A DNA stretch of 64,000 nucleotides from Porphyrobacter sp. (GTDB lineage: Bacteria; Pseudomonadota; Alphaproteobacteria; Sphingomonadales; Sphingomonadaceae), in assembly GCA_027531395.1 (NCBI GenBank), contig JAPZRO010000003.1, forward strand, positions 186,001 through 250,000. The letters are read 5' to 3'. Made by a program: the position numbers and the translations under genes. Positions 17,529 to 26,228 of the stretch are shown here, in pieces; position 1 is the stretch's first letter; every line of letters begins with the position of its first letter. Below the pieces are notes generated by a model. It ran no database searches and was not told where the DNA came from. It saw only the letters and a list, made by a program, of their open reading frames with translations.

Positions 17529-17555
17529 ATTGTTTCACCTCACAATTGTAACAAT
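17529..17555. promoter_or_regulatory. AT-rich inverted repeat upstream of the TBDR: candidate TetR operator
   Basis: The arms ATTGTTTCA (17529-17537) and TGTAACAAT (17547-17555) pair at 8 of 9 positions around a 9-base centre. The site is markedly AT-rich against its surroundings. It lies about 75 bases before the TBDR start, between it and the tetR gene, where a repressor operator or promoter is expected. Confidence 0.4.
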
Positions 17556-17673
17556 AGGGTCAAAATATCACAGGCCAACGCGCTATATGGCTGGAGAAAC
17601 TTGCCTTTTTCGGGAAAATTGATCGAGGAGTGCGGCGATCAAGGATGCTCCGGATTTATCCGGGATGGGCATT

Positions 17674-18348
17674 TCAAGTCTGGCTGTCGCCGCGCGGCAC
17701 GATCCCGTATTTCACAGCGCGGGAATTGCTCTCGTTGCGGGTGCGGGTCGCGCCCGGATCGCGCGGCGAGAAGCCGAGAAAGTCCTCGATCTGGCGTTCA
17801 AGGAAGATCGGGCCGAACTGGATCGAGATCAGCATGAAGGTCAGCCACAGCATGTTCACGCCGGGTTGGATCTGACCGAGCGCCTCAAGCCCGCTCAGCT
17901 GCGCCTGCATCAGACTGAAATGCTTGCGGAACAGCGGAAAGGACCGCTCGGGATACTCGACCGCGGTCTGTTTCAGGAAGAACAGCAGATCATATTCCGG
18001 GACAAGATGCTGGGCATTGCGCTGGTACAGCACGTCGAGCAGTTCATCGACGCTGCTGGCCTCGATATCGGTCAGGATTTTGTCGTAGACCGCTTCCAGC
18101 CTCGTCATCACGATCTGCATCGTGTGGTCGATCAGCTTGTCGCGATTGCCGAAGTAATGGCGGATCAGGTTGACGGTTACACCGGCCTCCTGCGCTATGT
18201 CGCGCATTTCCACGGCACGGAAACCATGGCTGGCAAACAGGCTTACCGCGGCATCGAGGATCGCCTGCCGCCGGTCGAAAGTATCGGCCGACGGCGGGCG
18301 ACCAGCCCTCTTGCGCGCTATCTTTTCCGTTCCGGCTGGATTGTCCAT
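17674..18348 (-). CDS. TetR/AcrR-family transcriptional regulator
   Basis: A 224-aa regulator. The TetR DNA-binding domain (about residues 25-75) is clear: RRQAILDAAVSLFASHGFRA, then VEMRDIAQEAGVTVNLIRHYFGNRDKLID. It has a helical C-terminal ligand domain of normal length. It is encoded directly upstream of the TBDR-SurE pair on the same strand, so it probably controls that cluster in response to its substrate. Either the ATG at 18348 or one at 18366 could be the start; neither has a strong ribosome-binding site. Confidence 0.88.
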   Translation of the reverse strand: MDNPAGTEKIARKRAGRPPSADTFDRRQAILDAAVSLFASHGFRAVEMRDIAQEAGVTVNLIRHYFGNRDKLIDHTMQIVMTRLEAVYDKILTDIEASSVDELLDVLYQRNAQHLVPEYDLLFFLKQTAVEYPERSFPLFRKHFSLMQAQLSGLEALGQIQPGVNMLWLTFMLISIQFGPIFLERQIEDFLGFSPRDPGATRTRNESNSRAVKYGIVPRGDSQT

Positions 18349-18667
18349 GTCTGATTCAAAGCACATTTGGCGCTTCGCGAGAAGCTCTTCTCCGGCCGAT
18401 GCAATAAAACCGGATATACAAGCTCGGGTTTCTCCGCCTATAAGCTGGCATGAAAGATGGCGTGTTCTAGCCCGAAACGTCGCATGGCAGCTTCAAAGTA
18501 GAAACGGGCAGTGAAGCTTGCCATTGCGAACGACCGTTTCTGGGTCGACAGCTGCCGTCTTCGACGGGCTGATCGGGCAACTGCTTTTCGCCCCTGTTCG
18601 CCGAAACACTCATTCGGCAAACGGCCAGTATATGACGCCCCGCAGTGGCGGGAACATCGCAGCCCTG
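18349..18667. other. Intergenic stretch with a dispersed repeat copy
   Basis: About 320 bases without a credible gene. It holds the tetR promoter region and, at 18526-18547, a 22-bp sequence that recurs with one mismatch at 25199-25220. Confidence 0.5.
18526..18547 (+). repeat. Dispersed 22-bp repeat, copy 1
   Basis: Reads GCGAACGACCGTTTCTGGGT followed by CG. It matches 25199-25220 at 21 of 22 bases. A diverged relative lies at 29175-29196 (16 of 22). All copies are intergenic and inside the island. Confidence 0.5.
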
Positions 18668-19126
18668 CTACCAATACTGCATCAGCCCCTCTTCCCAAGC
18701 GTCGTAGATGTCAGCTGCTTTCATCCAGCGCCGCCATTGCTGCTCGCGAGTGGGCATGCGTGCGTATTTGGACATCTTCTGCCCCTCGATCTTGCGCATT
18801 GTCCGAACAGCTCTGCTGACCTCGCGCTCGCGGGTTGAGGAGTATGGCACGCCCCAGCCGCGCACCGAGGCAAACAGCGTCTCGCCGGCCGGCAGAATCA
18901 AAACGGTGCAGCGCTGGCCGGTGAGCGGGCAGATGGCGTAGAAGCGCTCACCGCCCAGCGGCTGGGGCTGCGCGACTAATGCCTCGACGAGACGTTGTTG
19001 ACTTCGCTGGCCCATGGCCGGTTCGGCCTGGTCGCCTAGCGGTGCGATTACAACACGGTCAGGCCACACTCGAAACTGGGTGGGAAGACCCCAGCCGAGA
19101 TCGCCGGCCACCGTATCTGGGGGCAT
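18668..19126 (-). CDS. Hypothetical protein with a CPLTGQRC motif
   Basis: A 152-aa protein of unknown function. The centre, FYAICPLTGQRCTVLILP followed by TLFASVRGWGVPYSS, resembles a short zinc-ribbon-like block (two cysteines, then aromatic-rich strands) found in uncharacterised proteins of proteobacterial islands. The C-terminal 60 residues are basic and helical, ending in tryptophan-rich helices. No signal peptide. The ATG at 19126 lies inside a 28-bp palindrome, so the real start may be further in. It is isolated, with no operon partner. Confidence 0.6.
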   Translation of the reverse strand: MPPDTVAGDLGWGLPTQFRVWPDRVVIAPLGDQAEPAMGQRSQQRLVEALVAQPQPLGGERFYAICPLTGQRCTVLILPAGETLFASVRGWGVPYSSTREREVSRAVRTMRKIEGQKMSKYARMPTREQQWRRWMKAADIYDAWEEGLMQYW

Positions 19127-19139
19127 GCCCCCAGATACG
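19112..19139. repeat. Perfect 28-bp palindrome
   Basis: Both halves are exactly complementary around GGGGGCATGCCCCC, with no loop. It covers the first codons of the minus-strand gene ending at 18668. It could be a protein-binding site or a hotspot left by a mobile element. Confidence 0.6.
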
Positions 19140-19298
19140 TTGCCATCCCATCAAACGACCATCATGAAGGAGCCAGACTCTATTTTTGACTGGTAGCAAT
19201 CAAGGGGGCACGTCACTTGATAGAGGCCGTCTTCGAGATGTTTCCACGATGCGCTTGCGGCTGCGGCGACCGAGCCTAGCGCCATTCAGGGGTGCCAC

Positions 19299-19787
19299 AT
19301 GAAGCTAGATCTGAAAACTTTTCTCGCGTTCGCCGTCGCGGCGATATCGGCCGATACCTTTGCTCTGCCTCCACCCCCGCCGATCAACATTGTAGTGCTG
19401 TCGCGCGATCCGGACGCGCGCGCCCTGCTCCTCGCCTATCTTACATACCTAGAACAGAAGGGCGAATTTCGCTGGGAGGCCAACCAACTGAACGCCGCTG
19501 ACTTCGCTGACTGCCTCGCGAACGAAACATACGACAGCGCCTGTGTTAAGCGGGTCCTGAAGCACGCGCAGTTCCCCGGCGCAGGCGTGGCGATTATGGT
19601 TGAGGGGGCAGCCGGATTGCAGCGCTGGCGCTGCGCCGGCAGGGGTGTTGACTGGCGCAGCGAGGCGAAGCAGCAGATCAACGTCGATCTGCGCGCGGCG
19701 CTTTTCGCCAAGGGGGAGGAAAGGTTGGCGGCACGCAATGCCGCCTACGGCTGCCTGATTTCCGCTGCTGCGGAAAGTGGATGGTAG
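19299..19787 (+). CDS. Hypothetical exported protein
   Basis: A 162-aa protein I do not recognise. A signal-like N-terminus (LKTFLAFAVAAISADTFALP) is followed by PPPPP and a body of mixed helices with four cysteines (in DCLAN, ACVKRV, RWRCAGR and YGCLIS), which could form two disulphides in the periplasm. It is followed 221 bases later by another small exported protein on the same strand. The base composition is less GC-rich than the core genes, consistent with island cargo. Confidence 0.6.
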   Translation: MKLDLKTFLAFAVAAISADTFALPPPPPINIVVLSRDPDARALLLAYLTYLEQKGEFRWEANQLNAADFADCLANETYDSACVKRVLKHAQFPGAGVAIMVEGAAGLQRWRCAGRGVDWRSEAKQQINVDLRAALFAKGEERLAARNAAYGCLISAAAESGW

Positions 19788-20008
19788 TGGCACTGGACGC
19801 CAGTATAAGTACGTAATCGACCTGAAGGAATTTGACTAAGAATTTGAAGAATATCGAAATTTACAGAGGCGGGTTCATCGAGATCCTACGACCATATCGA
19901 GGGTGTCTCGGGCTGCCTGGTACTTTCAATATCCTACCCCTCGCAATAGCGATAATCGGATTCCTAGGTTGGATATCGTATTGGTTGCCGAGTAACTTCG
20001 GGGTAACT

Positions 20009-20422
20009 ATGCAAAAGTTCGTAGTAATTCTTTTTGGTGTCGTTGCACTCGCTCTATTCACGTTGGGGGGTAGTGGGGCGACCGCACCGTCGGCAGCTGC
20101 CGCAGTCTCGCCGGTCGCTGTCGCCGCAACCGCGCAGGCCTGTAACGATGGCCAGGACCGTAGCGTGACTATCATCAACGAAACCGGCGTCACCATGTTA
20201 GCATTCTTCGCCTCACCGCCGGACGTCAACGATTGGGAAGATGACATTCTTGGAGACGAAGTGATCCAGAGCTATAGCTCGTTCGTAGTCAACTTCGATG
20301 ATGGGCGCTGTCGCTGCATCTATGATTTCAGGGCGGTGTTCGCCAATGACTTCGCCGATGACGATGTCGTAATCCGTAATAAGATTAATGTCTGCGAGAT
20401 TTCGACTTATCGCTATGACTGA
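20009..20422 (+). CDS. Small exported protein with a C-terminal Cys-rich domain
   Basis: A 137-aa protein. The ATG at 20009 opens a signal-like stretch (MQKFVVILFGVVALALFTLGG) and an Ala-rich linker. An open frame extends upstream to 19832 but is unlike a secreted start. The mature domain reads SVTIINETGVTMLAFFASPP, then W-x-DD-L, then GRCRCIYDFRAVF, and ends with a lone Cys. I recall that N-ETG...DxW-DD-L...C-YD pattern from small secreted proteins of unknown function in alphaproteobacteria. The region is AT-rich compared with its surroundings. Confidence 0.6.
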   Translation: MQKFVVILFGVVALALFTLGGSGATAPSAAAAVSPVAVAATAQACNDGQDRSVTIINETGVTMLAFFASPPDVNDWEDDILGDEVIQSYSSFVVNFDDGRCRCIYDFRAVFANDFADDDVVIRNKINVCEISTYRYD

Positions 20423-20583
20423 TAACGACGTACGGCAGGCGGCGCCGTAAGTCGCCATGGCCACTCCTCAATCGAAGCCGTAAGGCAGCGCAAATCGCTC
20501 CACCCCTTGCCGACCGGTGGCAGCGGCAGTTCGCACGACACAAAGGAATTGCCGTCGTCTTCGTTACAGTGCACCGCCATCAT
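20413..20583 (-). CDS. Possible small protein (56 aa)
   Basis: An open minus-strand frame overlapping the end of the preceding gene by 10 bases. It encodes MMAVHCNEDDGNSFVSCELP and continues with PVGKGWSDLRCLTASIEEWP. Composition (three Cys, three Trp, balanced charges) looks protein-like rather than like a GC-rich shadow. There is no clear ribosome-binding site, and an in-frame stop lies 20 codons upstream. It may be a fragment of a larger lost gene. Confidence 0.2.
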   Translation of the reverse strand: MMAVHCNEDDGNSFVSCELPLPPVGKGWSDLRCLTASIEEWPWRLTAPPAVRRYQS

Positions 20584-20749
20584 GGATGGCGGGCCCGATA
20601 CCTTTGCCTCGCCATCTATAACGTGTGATTTGAATTCGCGCTAAACTGCTCGCGGCAGCAGGGGGGCAGGTCATTCGCTTGAACCGAGCCTCTCAGCCGC
20701 TCCCTATGAAACTTCGGCTTCGCTCTTATAGTCCGGCTCAAGCGCGGTT
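20423..20749. other. Intergenic stretch before the CHAT gene
   Basis: About 330 bases between convergent genes. Apart from the possible 56-aa frame noted separately, nothing recognisable is seen. Confidence 0.4.
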
Positions 20750-23700
20750 TCAGCTTCCGCTTTCGATCAAGCTGAAGGGTGCCCAGGCCCAGGGATCGGT
20801 CCAGCTCGGCTCCCATCCGGGAATAGCATCGCCCAGCACTGAGGTTCCGCTCCGGATGCCACGCAGCGCCAGTTGCAGCGCCTCGGCACGGGACAGGTCG
20901 GGACGGGCCGCCTTTATGCGGAAGGTCTCGCTGGTGATCGCGGCGCCGACCGTGTCGAGCACCGGCCAGTGGCTCACCAGCAGCGAACGGGCGCCGGCGA
21001 AAAAGAACGCCCGCGCCAGACCGGAGAGGCTCTCGTTGCTGCCGCCATCGGCGGGGCCGGCGGTGTTGCAGGCCGATAGCACGACCCAGTCGGCGCTCAG
21101 GTTCAGCGCGGCCGCCTCGCTCGCGGTCAGGTAGCCGTCATCGCTGCTACTGGCCTCGTCGGGCGGGGTCATTACAAGGCCGGGCTCGGCGTTCCCCTCG
21201 ATCTGCCCGGGCAGCATCGCATGGGTAGCGAAGACGATGATGCCGGCATTGGCGAGCAGCGCGGGGGACTTCACCCGGCTTTCGGTCGCGGCCTCGGCAA
21301 GCAGCAGGCTGTCTTCCGGACTGCCGAGCGTGCGCGCGATGGCTAGCAATTCGCGCCTTGTACCGGGCAGCGAGCTCAATTTCATTAGCGCGGCGGGCTC
21401 GGCGAGGTCATCGCTGCCGCGGACATTGGCGGTGGTGGCGCTCGAACTGCCCCGCGAAATCTCCTGCGCCGGGCCGAGGACGGGATCGCCAATCCCGACG
21501 AACCCCGGCGCGCTCGCCTCGCCGGCCTCGGCCGCGGCATAGGCGCGCAGGCTGGATACCGACGGCAAGGTCGCCAGCGCATAGCGGTCGCTCAGCCACT
21601 GGGTGCCCGCCAGCGCGGCGAGTTCTGCCTGCTCGTCGAAGCTTTGCCGCGGCGGCTCGCCCACCACCAGAATGCCCAGCGGAATGCTCCCTAGGCTCCC
21701 CCCGGTCACCGTGTAGAGCGTCCTGGCATCGCCGAGGCCCGACACGACCGGCGCGACGAGCTGCTGGTAGAGTGCCGCCGCCGCCTTGCCCTCGAACAGA
21801 TATTCGCCCGGCAGGTTCAGCGTGCAACTACCCGGATCGATCCGGCAGCGGACCGATGCGACCAGCCGGTCCATCTCAGCCCGGCTGATGTCAGCCTTGT
21901 GCCAGGCCTGACTGTTGGCCGAAATGGCGAAGCTGTAGACCGCATCGCCGATCGGCTGGATCATCAGCACGGCCTCGCCCGCGCGTAACCTTGACCGGGT
22001 TTGCGCGATCGACAGGCCGAAGGGGCGCGAGGTGTTGGCATAGGCGGGATAGCGCTGCCTGAGTTCCTCGGTCAGCTCCGCCAGCGCCCGGCGATCGCCT
22101 TCGAGCGACGCATCGCCGGCTACAGCGCCGGCTCTGTTTGCCAACGCGGCCTGATCGGAAGCATAGATCTTCGCCGCCAGCGCTGCCTGCCGGTCGATCA
22201 GCGCACCGAGTTCGGGATCACTGACCGCCGCCCTCGCCGCCGCTTCCAGCAGCGATGCCGCCGCCCTACTCTGTGCGAAATCCTGGCCTGCACGAAACGC
22301 CTCGTCCATCCCCTGCGAGGTGATGGTGCTCGACCCGAGCCGCACCTGCTTGCCTTCATAGGCCCAGTTGAGCGTGATCAGCGTCGAGAACGCCACCGCC
22401 AGCGGATCGGCGCCCGTCCCTGCCGAAGCCGTGCGGAAACCGAGGGGCTTGCCGGATGAATCACGGGCCGGCGTATAGCGCCGCTCGCGCGCATAGAAGG
22501 CGGCATTCCGCGCCGCGAAAAAGGCGGCATCGTAATAGTCGGGGTTCTTCAGCAAGGCGAGCGCACGGCGCGCTTCCAGCCGGGCGAGATTGGAATCGTG
22601 GAACGCGATTCCGTCGCTCACGCTTTCGAAGCTCAATTGCTGGTAGATCGTCGCTGCTTCCTTCCACTTGCCCTCGCAGGCCAGCAGGATCGCATGGGCT
22701 TCATCCGAAGGGCGCCTGAAATCGCCCACCAGCGCATAGGTCTCCGCTGCGACGAGCGCCTCGACCTCCGCGCGCTTGGTGTCGTTGCAGCGCCCCTGAT
22801 AATGCGCGTTGAATACCTGTCCGGCGAGGATATCGATGGCGAGCCGCAGCGACTGCTTTGGCCCGGTCTCGAACGCGGCGGCGGCCATTTGCCACTGGGC
22901 GGCTGCCTGCTGGTGTTCGCCCAGCGTATCCAGCCGGCGGGCGTTGAAGCTGTGGGCCTGCGCGGGCAGCACGGCGGCGGCGCGTCTGGCGAGCGCCTCG
23001 GCCTCCTGGCTACGTCCCATGGCGGAGAGCGTCTGTGCATAAAGTAGCATCGCCCGCGCAGTGGCGGGGTGGGCGAGGCCATTGACCTTCTCGCGGGCGG
23101 CCACCAACCCGCGCGCTTCTTCCAGCGCAGGCTCTGCATCGCCCATCCGGTCAATCACCTCGACCAGTCGCTCCCGCACTTCCAGCGTCGCCGGGGCGTC
23201 CGAACCATGGCCGCCGGCGAGAAAATCGCGGATCTTTTCGAGGCAGACCCTCTGGTCCTCTCCGCGAAAATCCGTGGCGGCTCTGGACAGCCGCAATTCA
23301 GCCCCGGACAGGCTGTCCGGTGCGCCGTCGCATTGCCCGAGGTCGAAAGCGATCGGCAGACCGTCGGACACGATGCTGGTGGCGACCATCGGCGAGCGGC
23401 CCAGTGCCTCGACCAGAGCCAGCCGCGCCCGTGCGGTGGCCTGCAGCGTGTTCGGCGCGTCATAGCCCTCGATATCGAGCAGCAGTTTGGCGGCCTCGGT
23501 GTAATGCTGCTGGGTTTCGAACATGCGGCCGGCTTCCCCGTCCGCCTCGGCGAGGGCAAAAAGCAGGCGCGCCCGGCCGACATCCTTTTTTTCATACCCT
23601 TCCAGCAGCGACCGGACCAGCGTGGTCGCCTCGTCGATCCGGCCGAGCCCGGTGAGCGACCGCGCGAGCGACGCGCAGGCCACGGCAACCGAGACCGGCT

Positions 23701-24322
23701 CCGGCGCGGGGGCTGCGCGTTCGGCATCGCAGGCCAGCCGCGCCAGCCCTTCGGCTTCGGCAAAGCGGCCCTGCATTCGCCGCGCATAGGCGATATCGAG
23801 CCCTAGTCGCGCCTTTGCCAGCGGATCGAGCCCCGGCTGCCGGGCGATGACCTGCGCATTTTCCTCGAACAGGGCGACTGCTTCTGCCAGCCGGCCCAGC
23901 TGGACGAGATTGCGGGCGCGATCCTGCCGCGCGAGATAGGTCCAGCTTTTGTCCGGGCCGAGGCGCCGTTCAAGCGCCGCAACATTCGTCGCCAGCGCCG
24001 CCTCTGCCTCCTGATGCTTGCCGATCCGCGACAGGCTGCCCGCCCGCAGCGTGTCGAGCCGCAGCGCGAGCGGATGGTCCGGCCCGTAGGTCTCGTCGAC
24101 CAGCGGCTTGATCTTGTCGATTGCCGAGATCGTGTTGGCCGGAAAGGCCGATGCTTCGTGGAACCCGATCGTCTGCCAACCAGTATCGAGCTGCCGTGCT
24201 TCCTCCTCGGTGGGCTGACGCAGATCGGGCGCCATAGAGTCCGAGGCTGATTGCGGCTGGGCAAAAATTGCAACGGGCGCTGTTAACCAGACTGTCAAAC
24301 AGATCATGGCCAGCCATCTCAT
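20750..24322 (-). CDS. Exported TPR-repeat protein with a C-terminal CHAT peptidase domain
   Basis: A 1190-aa protein. A signal peptide (RWLAMICLTVWLTAPVAIFA) is followed by about 750 residues of tetratricopeptide-like helices (repeated EAE-ALA-R-A patterns such as GRFAEAEGLARLA and GRSQEAEALARRA). The C-terminal third is a CHAT domain, the caspase-like clan CD peptidase. Its catalytic His lies in IIVFATHAMLPG (about 1031) and Cys in VVLSACNTAG (about 1083), followed by LARAFFFAGARSLLVSHWPV. Both catalytic residues are intact. The ATG at 24322 is preferred for its signal peptide and the AGGA site. Such proteins are thought to process or scaffold partners; the target is unknown. No gasdermin or other known CHAT partner is adjacent. 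Confidence 0.88.
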   Translation of the reverse strand: MRWLAMICLTVWLTAPVAIFAQPQSASDSMAPDLRQPTEEEARQLDTGWQTIGFHEASAFPANTISAIDKIKPLVDETYGPDHPLALRLDTLRAGSLSRIGKHQEAEAALATNVAALERRLGPDKSWTYLARQDRARNLVQLGRLAEAVALFEENAQVIARQPGLDPLAKARLGLDIAYARRMQGRFAEAEGLARLACDAERAAPAPEPVSVAVACASLARSLTGLGRIDEATTLVRSLLEGYEKKDVGRARLLFALAEADGEAGRMFETQQHYTEAAKLLLDIEGYDAPNTLQATARARLALVEALGRSPMVATSIVSDGLPIAFDLGQCDGAPDSLSGAELRLSRAATDFRGEDQRVCLEKIRDFLAGGHGSDAPATLEVRERLVEVIDRMGDAEPALEEARGLVAAREKVNGLAHPATARAMLLYAQTLSAMGRSQEAEALARRAAAVLPAQAHSFNARRLDTLGEHQQAAAQWQMAAAAFETGPKQSLRLAIDILAGQVFNAHYQGRCNDTKRAEVEALVAAETYALVGDFRRPSDEAHAILLACEGKWKEAATIYQQLSFESVSDGIAFHDSNLARLEARRALALLKNPDYYDAAFFAARNAAFYARERRYTPARDSSGKPLGFRTASAGTGADPLAVAFSTLITLNWAYEGKQVRLGSSTITSQGMDEAFRAGQDFAQSRAAASLLEAAARAAVSDPELGALIDRQAALAAKIYASDQAALANRAGAVAGDASLEGDRRALAELTEELRQRYPAYANTSRPFGLSIAQTRSRLRAGEAVLMIQPIGDAVYSFAISANSQAWHKADISRAEMDRLVASVRCRIDPGSCTLNLPGEYLFEGKAAAALYQQLVAPVVSGLGDARTLYTVTGGSLGSIPLGILVVGEPPRQSFDEQAELAALAGTQWLSDRYALATLPSVSSLRAYAAAEAGEASAPGFVGIGDPVLGPAQEISRGSSSATTANVRGSDDLAEPAALMKLSSLPGTRRELLAIARTLGSPEDSLLLAEAATESRVKSPALLANAGIIVFATHAMLPGQIEGNAEPGLVMTPPDEASSSDDGYLTASEAAALNLSADWVVLSACNTAGPADGGSNESLSGLARAFFFAGARSLLVSHWPVLDTVGAAITSETFRIKAARPDLSRAEALQLALRGIRSGTSVLGDAIPGWEPSWTDPWAWAPFSLIESGS

Positions 24323-24540
24323 GTTCCTGAGACTAACAACCAGTGGGAATGGTGCAAGCCTGCTTCCGCGCATTTGCGGATCACGCTCTACGTCCTAGCT
24401 GGGGCGGTGTGAGGTAGTCATTGCAGGGGCGCTAACTCCACGGCGGCAGGTGTGCGCCTGTGCGCCAGAGACAACAACCCAAGCCTGCCCCGTTGCGCTC
24501 CAGTCCAAGAGCATCCCGTCGACTAGCTAGCGCCTCCAAT

Positions 24541-25107
24541 CCGGCCTTGGAGCTTTCGATTGATGGCATCTTAAAGCATCTCACGGTCCTGCGTCAGGTC
24601 GGCGACGATCTTTTGGAGCCGGCTGTGCTTTCGAGCCACGACCTGCTGATGGCCGGACGCAACTGGCAGACCCGCAACGCGGTGGTCGTGGATGACAGCG
24701 GCCACTACGAGGCGCTCGGTGTCGCCGAACAGCTGGTCAGCGAGGGCGCCGATGTCACATTCGTCACCCCGTTCAAGCAGATCGGCTTCAAGGTCGAGAG
24801 CGCGCTCATGGTCGAGACGGTGCTGGAGCGGATCGCCGCCGCCGCTGGACGTATAACGGTCCTCACCCGTCACCGGGTGCGCGCCGTGCATTCAGACACG
24901 GTCGAGATCGCACCGACCTATGCCGGACCTAGCCGTGCGCAGCAATGCGACACGGTGGTAATGGTAACGCCCAATGCACCCATGCGCGATCTCTACGACG
25001 AGCTTGCTGGACAGGTGCAAACCCTCGCCATCGTTGGAGATGCCAACAGCCCCCGCAATCTTCAGAAGGCTGTTTACGAGGGTCATGTGGCAGCCCGGTG
25101 CATCTAG
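24541..25107 (+). pseudogene. C-terminal remnant of a TMADH-type NADH:flavin oxidoreductase
   Basis: The open frame matches only the last third of old-yellow-enzyme / trimethylamine-dehydrogenase-like proteins. It has a Rossmann segment NAVVVDDSGHYEALGVAEQL, GADVTFVTPF, CDTVVMVTP, then VGDANSPRNLQKAVYEGHVA at the end. The flavin-binding barrel and 4Fe-4S region that should precede it are absent upstream. It has no credible start and is best read as a gene truncated by rearrangement. Beside the second recombinase, it marks a breakpoint within the island. Confidence 0.75.
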
Positions 25108-25198
25108 CGCCGCGCCGGCCTTAAGCCTCTCAACCTAAACGTTGCTCGAGAGTGTCACCGACGGCTTTTGGCGAAAGCAAACATGTAATCGGGCAATC

Positions 25199-25220
25199 GC
25201 GAACGATCGTTTCTGGGTCG
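25199..25220 (+). repeat. Dispersed 22-bp repeat, copy 2
   Basis: Matches 18526-18547 at 21 of 22 bases, same orientation. It lies about 80 bases upstream of the short recombinase gene. Confidence 0.5.
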
Positions 25221-25268
25221 GATAGCGCCCCGGCATTCTCAATATTCAAGCCGACGGACATTCTTTGG

Positions 25269-25285
25269 GTGACCATTGTGGTCAC
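25269..25285. promoter_or_regulatory. Perfect inverted repeat upstream of the short recombinase
   Basis: GTGACCA and TGGTCAC (7 bp each) flank a 3-base centre. The repeat ends just before the GGAGA site of the recombinase gene, so it could be a repressor operator or a leader hairpin. Confidence 0.4.
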
Positions 25286-25297
25286 TGGAGAATGCTC

Positions 25298-25930
25298 ATG
25301 GAGACGCCTGAAACAGAAATGCATGCCGCCAATCGACCGGTCTGGAACGCCGGGCGAAGCGTGGGCGCGAAGCGCGCACTAAAGCCGAAACAGATTTGGG
25401 AGATCCGCTTTTTTCTCAATGAACGACGCCGCGTGCGTGATCGCGCGTTGTTCGACCTGGCGATCGACAGCAAGCTGCGTGGCTGCGACCTTATTCGAAT
25501 GAAGATCGGCGACATCGTCAATGGTGGTCAGGTCAAGACGCGCGCGATTGTGATGCAGCAAAAAACAAGCCGCCCTGTGCAGTTCGAGCTCCTGCCAGAT
25601 GCTCGAGCCAGTCTGCTGGCATGGCTTGAACGCCGTGGCGGCACGGTAGACGATTATGTCTTCCCAAGCCGCGTTGATCGCAACGGCCACATCAGCACCC
25701 GGCAATATGCCAGACTCGTCGATGAATGGGTGACCGGGATTGGCTTGATTCGATCCGAATATGGCACCCACTCTCTTCGGCGAACCAAGGCATCGATCAT
25801 CTACAGGGCGACCGGCAATCTACGTGCGGTCCAGATCCTTCTCGGTCATAGCAAGATCGAGAATACCGTGCGCTATCTCGGGATCGACGTCGAAGACGCG
25901 CTTGCCCTTGCCGAGAACACGGAGATTTGA
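25298..25930 (+). CDS. Short tyrosine recombinase/integrase
   Basis: A 210-aa site-specific recombinase consisting of little more than the catalytic domain. Arg is in DSKLRGCDLIRMKIGDI, HSLRRTKAS carries the His and second Arg, GHSKIENTVRYLG carries the second His and tyrosine. All active-site residues are present. It lacks the arm-binding domain of the island integrase. Stand-alone proteins of this kind occur on plasmids and islands of alphaproteobacteria. The ATG at 25298 has GGAGA at the right distance; one at 25292 is too close. It adjoins a truncated gene and a repeat, so it may belong to an older nested element. Confidence 0.85.
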   Translation: METPETEMHAANRPVWNAGRSVGAKRALKPKQIWEIRFFLNERRRVRDRALFDLAIDSKLRGCDLIRMKIGDIVNGGQVKTRAIVMQQKTSRPVQFELLPDARASLLAWLERRGGTVDDYVFPSRVDRNGHISTRQYARLVDEWVTGIGLIRSEYGTHSLRRTKASIIYRATGNLRAVQILLGHSKIENTVRYLGIDVEDALALAENTEI

Positions 25931-25933
25931 ACA

Positions 25934-25964
25934 ATCGGCTCCTCGCTGCCTGCGAGGAACCGAT
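25934..25964 (+). terminator. Hairpin after the short recombinase gene
   Basis: A 13-bp stem with one mismatch (25934-25946 with 25952-25964) and a 5-base loop begins 3 bases after the stop. No long T-run follows. Confidence 0.5.
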
Positions 25965-26182
25965 CTAACACCACTGGGACTTTCCTGCCCTTCCTTAACC
26001 GCCTTGCAGATGACCGGTTTAACCAGAACCCGACATTGCGACGAGCGCATGGCAAATGGCGTTTATTGAGGGAGCGCTTCCCGGTTTCCGCCATTCAGGA
26101 AGTGCCCCCGTTTCTGCCACTGCGAACGCTACCTTGCCAGCGAGAGCCAGCGAAGCAGCTTGATGTTATCCGACCCGCCTAT

Positions 26183-26202
26183 CTATATATCACGAAATAT
26201 AG
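26183..26202 (+). promoter_or_regulatory. Mo-box-like operator (ModE-type binding site)
   Basis: CTATATA, six bases, AATATAG: an interrupted palindrome matching the known ModE recognition pattern (TATATA-N6-TATATA core) with one deviating base. It ends 26 bases before the TTG start of the TBDR, a repressor position. The ModE-type gene lies at the other end of that receptor gene. The AT-rich site stands out in this GC-rich DNA. Confidence 0.6.
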
Positions 26203-26228
26203 AATTGGCAGGCACTGAGGGGTAAGTC

